Shown here in pieces: positions 1 to 7,967 of a DNA stretch of 64,000 nucleotides. A program made the translations under genes and the position numbers. Source of the DNA: Nocardia asteroides (GTDB lineage: Bacteria > Actinomycetota > Actinomycetes > Mycobacteriales > Mycobacteriaceae); assembly GCF_900637185.1 (NCBI RefSeq), contig NZ_LR134352.1, forward strand, positions 4,826,001 to 4,890,000, in the 5' to 3' direction. The notes beneath the pieces were generated by a model. The model ran no database searches. It worked only from the letters and a program-made list of their open reading frames with translations, and had not been told where the DNA came from. Position 1 is the stretch's first letter. Every line of letters begins with the position of its first letter.

Positions 1-225
1 GGCGGCAGCGACAGCAGCGGCAGCAGCGGCAGCAGCGGCGGCAGCGGCAGCAGCAGCGGCGGCAGCGACAGCAGCGACAGCAGCGACAGCAGCGACAGCA
101 GCGACAGCAGCAGCAGCAGCAGCAGCGGCAGCACCGGCAGCAGCAGCGACAGCAGCGGCACCGGCAGCGCCAGCGCCAGCGGCGGCGGCGCCAGCGCCAG
201 CGGCAGCAGCAGCAGCGGAGCACCA
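1..225 (+). repeat. GGC/AGC/GAC trinucleotide tract coding for a Gly-Ser-Asp tail
   Basis: Almost every codon is GGC, AGC, GAC or GCC. Codons 21-40 read as an Asp-Ser-Ser triplet array that runs into poly-Ser. Gain or loss of repeat units would change length without breaking the frame. The tract continues to the window edge, so its full length is unknown. Confidence 0.9.
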
Positions 226-2574
226 ACGACCACCGGCGCCGCGACCACCGGCACGAGTCTGCTCGACGCACGAACAGGGGCCGGTCCTGCAACGAAAGCA
301 GTTGCGGCGCAGGTTGAAACATCGCCCGCGCCGTGGACGGCGGGCTGGCAGGCCGCAGCCGCCACCACTCCCCCGATGCAGCCCATGCCGAAGCTGCCCC
401 CACCCGCACCCCGGGCCACTCCGTACTGGGAACGTGTCGCCCGTCCCGCCGGCGTCCTCCCGGCCGCCGCGATCACCGGCGTCATCGGCGCCACCGTCAT
501 CCCGATCGACCGCCCCGGCATCGGCTGGCTCCTCGCCGGCACCGTCCTGACCGGAGCCCTGTGCGCCGTCGACTACCGCGCACGCTCCCGCGCTTCCGCC
601 GAAGCGACCCCGAATCCCGCTGCCGCACAGACGTCCTCGGCGTCGCCGAACAACCCTACTCCCCCGGTCGCCGGGGACCTGTCTGCCACGGCGGGCCCTG
701 CGGACGCGCCGCCTCACCGAACACCATCGACCGAACACTCAACGCCCACCACCGAACACAGCTCGGCATCAGATGCGGCCGAAACCACGGCCGAAGCGAA
801 CCAACCCTCGTCGCCCGAACCTGAAGCGGCCCAGACCCACCGGGCCACGGGTGCGGCCGACGCGTCCTCGATCACACCGCCCGATCGGTCCGCCGAGTCC
901 GACTCAACCGAGTCGACTCCGACCGGTGGCGCCGCGCAGCCCAGCGCGACCAGCACTGCTGCGGCATCTCAGCAGACCACCGGCAGCCGGCCGACCGTTG
1001 CCGGCTCGACACCCGATGTGGCACAGACCCACCGGGCCCAGGCGCCGTCCGTCGAATCCTCGAACGAACGGCCCGATCAGGCCACCGGGCCGGCCCGGTC
1101 CGCACCGCCTCGTGACGGCGCCCGACCCGGCTCCGCGCAGCGCACGCCGACCAGTGGCGGCACGCGCTCCGGCCTGCCGCACTCCACGGCGACCATCGCT
1201 GCGGTGCACGCAGGCTCCGCGAACGCCGCATCGACGGGTGGCGTTGTACAAGTCGGCTCCGAGCAGGCTTCCTCGGCCGACCGGGGAGCGGCGGGGCGGG
1301 TTCCGTCGGCAGTGAATGCTGCTGCGGGACAAAGCGAGTCCGCGGCCGAGGCCGAGCGCCCCGCCACCGTGCGGGATCGGGTGTGGTGGGCGGCGGCCGC
1401 GCTGGTCCTGCTCGGGGTGGGGACGTTCCGGGCGGCCGGGTGGTTGTTCGTGTTGTGTGTGCTGGCGGCCGGGGTGGCCGGGTCGCTGGCGGTGCTGGGG
1501 CGGGCGACGCGGCGGGGATTGCTGCACGATGTGGCGGCGGTGCCGGTGGCGGTGTTCGGTGCGGTGCCATGGGCGTTCGCGGGGCTGCGGCCGGGCAAGG
1601 CGGCGGATTCGTCGACGGTGCGCCGCTACGGGGCGTCGGTGGCGGTGACGGCGGCGCTGCTGGTGGTGTTCGTGCCGCTGCTGGGTGGGGCGGACGCCAC
1701 GTTCGCCGAATTGCTGAGCGGGTTGGTGCCCTCGGTGGACGCGGCGACGGCCTGGCAGTGGATCCTGCTGTTCGGGGTGGTCGCGGCGGGCGCGCTCGGC
1801 GCGCTGTATCTGCTGGCCGGGCCACCGGCGCCCGCCACCGCCGTCGCCCGTCCGGCGCGGACCTGGGCGCGCGGTGAGTGGATGCTGCCGGTCGGCGCGC
1901 TGACCGTGCTGTTCGCCGCGTTCGTCGGCGCCCAGTTCGTCGCCCTGTTCGGCGGCGACGACTACGTGCAGCGCACCGCGGGCCTGACCTACGCGGAGTA
2001 CGCGCGCAGCGGTTTCTGGCAGCTGTCGGCGGTGAGCATCCTGACCCTGGCGGTGATCCTCGCGGTGCTGCGCTGGGCCGCCCAGGACAGCGCGGCCGAC
2101 CGGCGCTGGTTGCGGATCCTGCTCTCGGCGGTGAGCGTGCTGGCCCTGGTGATCGTCGGGTCGGCGCTGGCCCGGATGTGGACCTACCAGCAGGCCTACG
2201 GGTTCACCGTGCTGCGGCTGCTGGTGGAGGTGTGCGAGCTGTGGGTGGGCCTGGTGTACGTGCTGGTGCTGGTCGCCATCGCCCGGTTGCGGTGGAGCTG
2301 GGTGCCGCGCGCCGCGGTCGGCACCGCGCTGGCGACGCTGGTCGCGCTGGCGCTGCTGAATCCGGAACACCTTGTCGCCGAACGCAATGTCGATCGCTGG
2401 GAGCACGGCAAGCGGCTCGACACCGGGTACCTGAGCCGGTTGTCGCCCGACATCCTGCCCGCGCTGACCGGCCTGCCACCCGAACTGCGCCTGGAGATCG
2501 AGGAACCGATCCACGCCGAACTCGACGACGACGCCTGGTGGTCGTGGAACCTGTCGCGCAGCGCGGCCCGCTGA
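1..2574 (+). CDS. DUF4153/DUF4173 family membrane protein with repeat-rich N-terminus (5' end outside window)
   Basis: The reading frame is open from base 1 to the stop at 2574, so the gene begins upstream of the window; the ATG at 376 is internal. In order: a Gly/Ser/Asp low-complexity tract (codons 1-75), a Pro-rich stretch, a first hydrophobic pair (about codons 140-185), a long Ala/Thr/Pro/Ser-rich linker (about 195-455), then a multi-pass membrane domain to the C-terminus. The membrane part carries FRAAGWLF, GADATFAEL and RTAGLTYAEYARSGFWQL, which I recognise as DUF4153/DUF4173 hallmarks. The biochemical role of this family is unknown to me. The gene converges on recD with 3 bp between the stop codons. 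Family assignment is firm; the N-terminus is incomplete. Confidence 0.85.
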   Translation, partial: GGSDSSGSSGSSGGSGSSSGGSDSSDSSDSSDSSDSSSSSSSGSTGSSSDSSGTGSASASGGGASASGSSSSGAPTTTGAATTGTSLLDARTGAGPATKAVAAQVETSPAPWTAGWQAAAATTPPMQPMPKLPPPAPRATPYWERVARPAGVLPAAAITGVIGATVIPIDRPGIGWLLAGTVLTGALCAVDYRARSRASAEATPNPAAAQTSSASPNNPTPPVAGDLSATAGPADAPPHRTPSTEHSTPTTEHSSASDAAETTAEANQPSSPEPEAAQTHRATGAADASSITPPDRSAESDSTESTPTGGAAQPSATSTAAASQQTTGSRPTVAGSTPDVAQTHRAQAPSVESSNERPDQATGPARSAPPRDGARPGSAQRTPTSGGTRSGLPHSTATIAAVHAGSANAASTGGVVQVGSEQASSADRGAAGRVPSAVNAAAGQSESAAEAERPATVRDRVWWAAAALVLLGVGTFRAAGWLFVLCVLAAGVAGSLAVLGRATRRGLLHDVAAVPVAVFGAVPWAFAGLRPGKAADSSTVRRYGASVAVTAALLVVFVPLLGGADATFAELLSGLVPSVDAATAWQWILLFGVVAAGALGALYLLAGPPAPATAVARPARTWARGEWMLPVGALTVLFAAFVGAQFVALFGGDDYVQRTAGLTYAEYARSGFWQLSAVSILTLAVILAVLRWAAQDSAADRRWLRILLSAVSVLALVIVGSALARMWTYQQAYGFTVLRLLVEVCELWVGLVYVLVLVAIARLRWSWVPRAAVGTALATLVALALLNPEHLVAERNVDRWEHGKRLDTGYLSRLSPDILPALTGLPPELRLEIEEPIHAELDDDAWWSWNLSRSAAR

Positions 2575-2577
2575 CGG

Positions 2578-4605
2578 CTAGACCGGGGTGTTCCGGGACA
2601 GTCCGCTGGCCCGGAGCACCCGCCGTCCGATGGCGGCGCGAATGGACTCCTCGGTGCCGATGATCCGCACATGGGTGCGGGCGCGGGTGATGGCGGTGTA
2701 GAGCAATTCCCTGGTGAGCAGCGTGGATTCGGGTTCGGGCAGCACCACCGAGACGGTGTCGTACTGGCTGCCCTGGCTGCGGTGGATGGTCATCGCGAAC
2801 ACCGTGACCACGGCCGGGAACTGGGTCGGATGCACCAGGTACGGTTCGCTGCCGCGCTGCAGCGCCGCCCGCAGCGAACCGTCGGGACGGCGGACGATGA
2901 CGCCGGTGTCGCCGTTGTAGATGCGCGCCTCGTGATCGTTGGCGGTGACCAGCAGCGGCTGGCCGGGATACCAGACCGCTTGCGGCCCTTCGGGTCCCGC
3001 GCCCCCGGCGGCGGCCCAGTCGGCGGCCAGCCGGTCCCAGCGCTCCACGCCGAACGGGCCCTGGCGATGCGCGCAGAGCAGCCGGTGCGATTCGAGGGCG
3101 GTGAGCGCGCCGACCGCGTCGCCCGCGTCGGCGGCGGTGGTGACCGCCAGGGCCGCGGCGGTCACGTCCGCGCGGACCGCGGCGGTGTCGTCGGGATCGC
3201 ACAGCGACACATCGCCGCCGCCCGCGCGCAGGATCCGCAGCGCCGCGTCGGCGTCACCGGCGCGCACCGCGACGGCCAGGTCGGCAATCCGGCCGCCGAA
3301 CCGCCTGCCCCGGGTCAACCGGACGATCCCACCGCGCAGCCGGCGCAGTTCCAGCGCGCTCAGCGAATCCGAATCCGACTGCCCTCCCGGGTAATCCGCC
3401 GAAGACTCGGTGCCGCCACCGAGTCCCGTCGCGTCACCGGTCCGCCCGTGGAGGTCAGGCGTCTCGCCTCTGTGATCCCCTGGCCCTACGCCGGCGGTCG
3501 CCGACCCCGCCCGCGCCGCGAAGGCGGGGTCGGCCGGAAGCAGTTCGCGCAGTGCCGGATTCGGCGCACCGCCGATCGGCCCCGCGACCAGATCCGCCAG
3601 CACCGCGCCGGCGTCGACGGAGGCCAGCTGGTCGGGGTCGCCCACCAGGACGAGGCGGGTGTCCGGGCGCAAGGCCGAGAACAGGTGGCTCATCATGGTC
3701 AGCGAGACCATCGAGGTCTCGTCGACCACCACCACGTCGTAGGGCAGCCGGTTGTGCGCGTGATGGCGGAAACGGGTGGTGCGCCCCCGCTGCCAGCCGA
3801 GCAGCCGGTGCAGGGTGGACGCGGTCAGCTCGGGCAAGCCGAGTTCGGCGGCCTGGTCGCGCACCGCCTCCTGCAACCGCGCGGCCGCCTTGCCGGTGGG
3901 CGCGGCCAGCGCGATCCGCAGCGCGGGCAGCTTCGGGCTGGCCCGGCGGTGCGCGGTGAGCAGCGCGAGGATGCGCGCGATCGTGTGGGTCTTGCCGGTG
4001 CCGGGTCCACCGGCCACCACGGTGGTCCAGTGCGTGGCGGCCAGCGCGGCCGCGAGCCGCTGCCGGTCGGGTCCCGCGCCGAGCGGGTCGGCGAAGAGGC
4101 GGTCGAGTTCGGCGCGGACCAGGGCGGTGTCGATCTCCGGGTGATCGGCGCTACGCTCGGTGAGCACCCGCCGCAGGGTCTGTTCCTGCTGGTAGTAGCG
4201 GTCCAGGTAGAGCAGCGCGCCACCCTCGGCGTCGGCCTCCACGATGCGCAGCGGCCGCAGCGGACCAGCCTGGCCACCCTGGATCAGCGGACTGCGCCGC
4301 AACCCGTCCAGCACCCGGTCCAGGTCCGGCCACGGCAGGCTCGCCGGGTCGATCCCCGTCGCGGTGTCGCGGGTTTCGTCGGCGTCGATGCCGATCTCGC
4401 GCATCCGCGCCAGCTCCAGGCACACCGAGCCCGAGCGCACGGCGCGCACCGCCAGCGCGGCGGCGAACAGTACGTCTTCGCTGTCCTCGCGGCCCATCCG
4501 GCCGAGCCGCACCGCGACGTGCACGTCGGCGGCGGAGAGCACGCCCGCCTCGTTGAACACCCGCAGCAGCCCGGTGCCCCGCTGCGCCACCTGGATCGCG
4601 GTCAT
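2578..4605 (-). CDS. recD: Exodeoxyribonuclease V subunit alpha (RecD helicase)
   Basis: 675 residues. RecD is the 5'-3' helicase of the RecBCD complex, which resects double-strand breaks. Walker A GGPGTGKT lies at about residues 199-206, the DETSM helicase motif II at about 295-299, GDPDQL at about 322, and the C-terminal UvrD-like motifs IHRSQGSQYDTV and YTAITRAR near 605-645. The ATG overlaps the recB stop in an ATGA junction, indicating translational coupling as the last gene of recC-recB-recD. Residues about 360-415 form a Gly/Ser/Asp/Thr-rich insert between motifs, probably a disordered loop. The helicase motifs are intact. Confidence 0.95.
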   Translation of the reverse strand: MTAIQVAQRGTGLLRVFNEAGVLSAADVHVAVRLGRMGREDSEDVLFAAALAVRAVRSGSVCLELARMREIGIDADETRDTATGIDPASLPWPDLDRVLDGLRRSPLIQGGQAGPLRPLRIVEADAEGGALLYLDRYYQQEQTLRRVLTERSADHPEIDTALVRAELDRLFADPLGAGPDRQRLAAALAATHWTTVVAGGPGTGKTHTIARILALLTAHRRASPKLPALRIALAAPTGKAAARLQEAVRDQAAELGLPELTASTLHRLLGWQRGRTTRFRHHAHNRLPYDVVVVDETSMVSLTMMSHLFSALRPDTRLVLVGDPDQLASVDAGAVLADLVAGPIGGAPNPALRELLPADPAFAARAGSATAGVGPGDHRGETPDLHGRTGDATGLGGGTESSADYPGGQSDSDSLSALELRRLRGGIVRLTRGRRFGGRIADLAVAVRAGDADAALRILRAGGGDVSLCDPDDTAAVRADVTAAALAVTTAADAGDAVGALTALESHRLLCAHRQGPFGVERWDRLAADWAAAGGAGPEGPQAVWYPGQPLLVTANDHEARIYNGDTGVIVRRPDGSLRAALQRGSEPYLVHPTQFPAVVTVFAMTIHRSQGSQYDTVSVVLPEPESTLLTRELLYTAITRARTHVRIIGTEESIRAAIGRRVLRASGLSRNTPV

Positions 4606-7600
4606 CGTGGTCCCCCTGCCAGCAGATCCGACAGCGCGACGACGAGTTCGGCGGGCGGACGCCAGTCGAAGACACCGTGCCCGGGCGGGGTGTCCGCGCC
4701 GATCATGCCGCGCACGAACAGATAGCGGGCGCCGCCGAGGTGACGGGCGGGGTCGTAGCCGGGCAGCCGCCAGCGCAGGTAGCGGTGCAGCGCGACCGCG
4801 TAGAGCAGCGCCTGCAGCGGATAGTGCGACCGGATCATCTCGGCCACCATGTGCTCGCGCCGGTAGTGCTCGACGGTGAGGTCGCCGGTGCCGAGGCGGT
4901 TGGTCTTGTAATCGACGATCAGGTAGCGGTGCTCCCCGCTCCCGTCGGGCACCCGCAGGACGGCATCGATGCTGCCGGTGAGGTAGCCGCGCAGGACCGT
5001 GTCGGGCAGGGCGGCGAGGTGGTCGGCGTAGCTGGACAGCACATCGTCGGCGGGCAGGTGGGTGCGTAGCAGGCCGGCGACGGCGTGGATGCCCGCGGCG
5101 TGCGTGCCCGGGGTGTCACCGCCGCCCAGCGGCAGCTCGAATTCCAGCTCGGGCAGCCGGTCCCGGCCGGCGATGCCGGCCAGCGACCCGAAATCGGCCG
5201 GGGTGCGCAGGACTTCGAGCAGGGCGGTGGACAGCAGGTCGACGTCGAGTTCGGCCATGGTGTGCTCGACCGCTTCGACGCACCGGGCGTGGACCTCGAC
5301 CGCCAGGTCGGGCGCCGAGGTGTCGACCGCTTCCAGCACGCCGTGCACCAGGGTGCCGAATTCCGCGCCGTAGGGCAGGCCGTTCATCAGCGACGGCGCG
5401 CCCGTGCCCCCGACGGGGGCGTCCAGCGGCGCTTCGGCCGGTTCGTCGTCGGGCCCTGGTCCGTCCTCGGGTTCCTCCGCGGTCACTCCGGTCGCGTCGT
5501 GGGCGCCCGCGGTGAGGGCCGAGTACGAGGTGCGGCGCCACTGCTGGTCGAGCACCCGGGCGAAGTGGGCGGCGGCCAGCTCCCCGGTGGGCAGTTCGGT
5601 GCGGACGCGGCGCGGTTCCACGTCGTCGGGACGGTCGACGGCGGTCACCGAGATCACCTCGGCGGCCGGGGCGGCCCACTCGGTGATGCGTTGCACGGCA
5701 GCGGTATCGGCGGGGATCTCGGCGCGGCGCGGTACCTGCGCGGAACCGGGTCTGCGGCCGAGCAGCATCCGGTGCAGGGGCGCGGCGCCGGTGGTGACCG
5801 CCGGCGCCCACCAGGCCACCACCTGGCACATGGCCCGGGTCAGCGCGACATAGAGCAGCCGCAGTTCCTCGCCGGATTCCTCGGCCTCGCACCGCAATTG
5901 GCGTTCGCTGTAGCCGGGCGCCTCCTTGCCGCCGATATCGAGGACGCGGGCGCCGGCGTCGTCGTGGAACAGCAGCGTCGCCGGATAGGGGTTCTTGGCG
6001 CTGTCCCACGCGAACGGCAGGTAGACGAGCGGGAATTCGAGCCCCTTGCTGGCGTGCACCGTGGCGATCTGCACGGCGGCGGCGTCGCGGTCCAGGCGGC
6101 GGCTGCGGCCGCTGACGCTGCCCGCCTCCGGGTCGCGGACGCGGTCGGCCAGCCAGCGGGTGAGCGCGGTGAGCCCGAGGCCCTCGGCCACGGCGACTTC
6201 GTCGAGCAGCTGGGCCAGGTGACGCAGGTCGGTCAGTTCGCGTTCGCCGTTCTCCACCGCGAGCAGCCGCGGCGCGAGATCGGTCTCGGTGGCCAGCTTG
6301 TCGAACACGGCGGCGAACCCGGCCCGCCCGAACAGCCGGGCCGCCTCGCGCAGCTGCGTGGAGATCCGGCCCACCAGATCGGCGCCCCCGGTGTCGATCT
6401 CGGCGGCGGTGACACCGAGGATCGGCGTGCAGGCGGCCAGCCGGACCCGGTCGCCGCGATGCGGTTGTTCGAGCGCGCGCAGCACCCACAGCCAGTCGGT
6501 GGCGGCCACCGTGGCGAACACGCTGGTGCCGCCCGCCAGCACCGAGGCGACACCCACCCGGTCCAGGGCGGCGCGGATCACGTCGATCTGGGTGCGGGTG
6601 CGCACGAGGACCGCGATGTCGCCCGGTCCGATCGGCCTGCGCGGGCGGCCGTCGCCGACCTCGGTGAGCGGCCTGCCCGCGCCGCGTTCGGGCCCGGCCT
6701 CGATGGTGGCGCCGGATTCCAGCAGGGCCACGATGTCGGCGGCCAGATCGTCGGCGACCTTGGCACGCTGCCTGCCGACCGACGGGAAGCCCGACCGGTT
6801 GCGCGGTCCGGCGCCGGTGCGCGGCAGTACCCGCAGCCGCAGCGGTGTGACGATCGCGGGGTCACCGTGCAGCCGGGTGGCGGGCCGGGTCGGGGTGACC
6901 GGGTAGACGCTGATTTCCGGATGGCCCAGTTCCGCACCGCCGCACAGGTGGTCGAGCGCGCGCAGCAGCCCGGCGTCGCTGCGCCAGTTGCGGGTGAGTT
7001 CGCTGCGCCGGTCCGCCACAGCCACCGCGTCGAGGTAGCTGAGCACCTCGGCGCCGCGGAAGGCGTAGATGGCCTGTTTCGGGTCGCCGACCAGCACCAG
7101 GGTGGCGTGGTCGTGGAAGGCGCGGCGCAGGATGTCCCACTGCAGCGGGTCGGTGTCCTGGAACTCGTCGACCAGGGCCACCCGGTAGCGCTCCCGGATC
7201 CGCGCGCAGGCGCGGGCGCCGTGCTCGGGGTCGCTGAGGACCTCGTGCAGCAGCACCAGCAGGTCGTCGAAATCGCGCAGGCCCGCGCGGCGTTTGCGGC
7301 GTTCGGTCTCCGCGCGCACGGCGGTGGCGAAGGCGACCCGCTCGCCGGCGGCGCCGTCGGTGCGCGGAGCGAGTTCGGCGTGCCGGTCGTGCACGGCGGC
7401 CAGCGCGAGGGTGCGCGCCTCGCGCAGGGTGAACGGCGGGCGGTCGCGGGCGTAGCGGGCCAGGTAGAGGTCGTCGGCGACGGTGGCGACCAGCTCGTCG
7501 ACCGATTCCACCAGCCGCGCGCCCGGATCGTGCTCCCCCGCCAGGCCGAGTTCGTCGAGCATCCGCTGGCAGAACGAGTGGGTGGTGGCGATGGTGCCCG

Positions 7601-7967
7601 CGTCGAAATCGGCCAGGGCGGTGAGCAATCGGTGCCTGCGCAGCCGCAGCGTCGCCGGGTCGGTGTCGGCCAGGGCGCGGACCAGCTCGTCCGGGTGGGC
7701 GCGCGCGACCTCCGGGTCGGCCAGCGCGGCGGCCACGGCGACGAAGCGGTCCCTGGTGCGTTCGCGCAGCTCCTGGGTAGCGGCGCGGCTGAAGGTGACC
7801 AGCAGCAGTTCGGTGATGCCGATGCCGGCCTCGGCGACGTAGCGCACGGCCAGCCCGACGATCGCGTGCGTCTTGCCGGTGCCCGCGCTCGCCTCGAGCA
7901 CCGTGGTGCCCGCCGGGAGCGGACCGGTGGCGTCGAAGGCGGCGGGCGCAGCCACGGTCTCGGTCAC
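4602..7967 (-). CDS. recB: Exodeoxyribonuclease V subunit beta (RecB helicase-nuclease)
   Basis: 1121 residues from a GTG at 7967 that overlaps the recC stop (GTGA). The frame stays open further upstream, but that part only mirrors recC. The protein has the SF1 helicase motifs: ASAGTGKT at residues 26-33, DEFQDTDPLQW near 267, GDPKQAIYAFRG near 293, HASKGLEFP near 636 and LYVALTRA near 706. The C-terminal RecB-family nuclease domain has GTLVHGVLE and the catalytic VDYKTN signature near 1017, followed by QALLYAVAL. It acts as the 3'-5' helicase and nuclease of RecBCD. Domain order and length match the family. Confidence 0.95.
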   Translation of the reverse strand: MTETVAAPAAFDATGPLPAGTTVLEASAGTGKTHAIVGLAVRYVAEAGIGITELLLVTFSRAATQELRERTRDRFVAVAAALADPEVARAHPDELVRALADTDPATLRLRRHRLLTALADFDAGTIATTHSFCQRMLDELGLAGEHDPGARLVESVDELVATVADDLYLARYARDRPPFTLREARTLALAAVHDRHAELAPRTDGAAGERVAFATAVRAETERRKRRAGLRDFDDLLVLLHEVLSDPEHGARACARIRERYRVALVDEFQDTDPLQWDILRRAFHDHATLVLVGDPKQAIYAFRGAEVLSYLDAVAVADRRSELTRNWRSDAGLLRALDHLCGGAELGHPEISVYPVTPTRPATRLHGDPAIVTPLRLRVLPRTGAGPRNRSGFPSVGRQRAKVADDLAADIVALLESGATIEAGPERGAGRPLTEVGDGRPRRPIGPGDIAVLVRTRTQIDVIRAALDRVGVASVLAGGTSVFATVAATDWLWVLRALEQPHRGDRVRLAACTPILGVTAAEIDTGGADLVGRISTQLREAARLFGRAGFAAVFDKLATETDLAPRLLAVENGERELTDLRHLAQLLDEVAVAEGLGLTALTRWLADRVRDPEAGSVSGRSRRLDRDAAAVQIATVHASKGLEFPLVYLPFAWDSAKNPYPATLLFHDDAGARVLDIGGKEAPGYSERQLRCEAEESGEELRLLYVALTRAMCQVVAWWAPAVTTGAAPLHRMLLGRRPGSAQVPRRAEIPADTAAVQRITEWAAPAAEVISVTAVDRPDDVEPRRVRTELPTGELAAAHFARVLDQQWRRTSYSALTAGAHDATGVTAEEPEDGPGPDDEPAEAPLDAPVGGTGAPSLMNGLPYGAEFGTLVHGVLEAVDTSAPDLAVEVHARCVEAVEHTMAELDVDLLSTALLEVLRTPADFGSLAGIAGRDRLPELEFELPLGGGDTPGTHAAGIHAVAGLLRTHLPADDVLSSYADHLAALPDTVLRGYLTGSIDAVLRVPDGSGEHRYLIVDYKTNRLGTGDLTVEHYRREHMVAEMIRSHYPLQALLYAVALHRYLRWRLPGYDPARHLGGARYLFVRGMIGADTPPGHGVFDWRPPAELVVALSDLLAGGPR

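Noticed and set aside
1..230. CRISPR array or non-coding satellite
   Set aside because: The repetition is at codon level in one open frame; there are no spacers of regular length.
376..2574. ATG at 376 as the true start of the DUF4153-type gene
   Set aside because: The same frame is open without a stop to base 1 and encodes the Ser/Gly/Asp tract, so the gene runs out of the window.
2671..4725. Long plus-strand open frame opposite recD
   Set aside because: Antisense shadow of recD; low-complexity composition and no recognisable domain.
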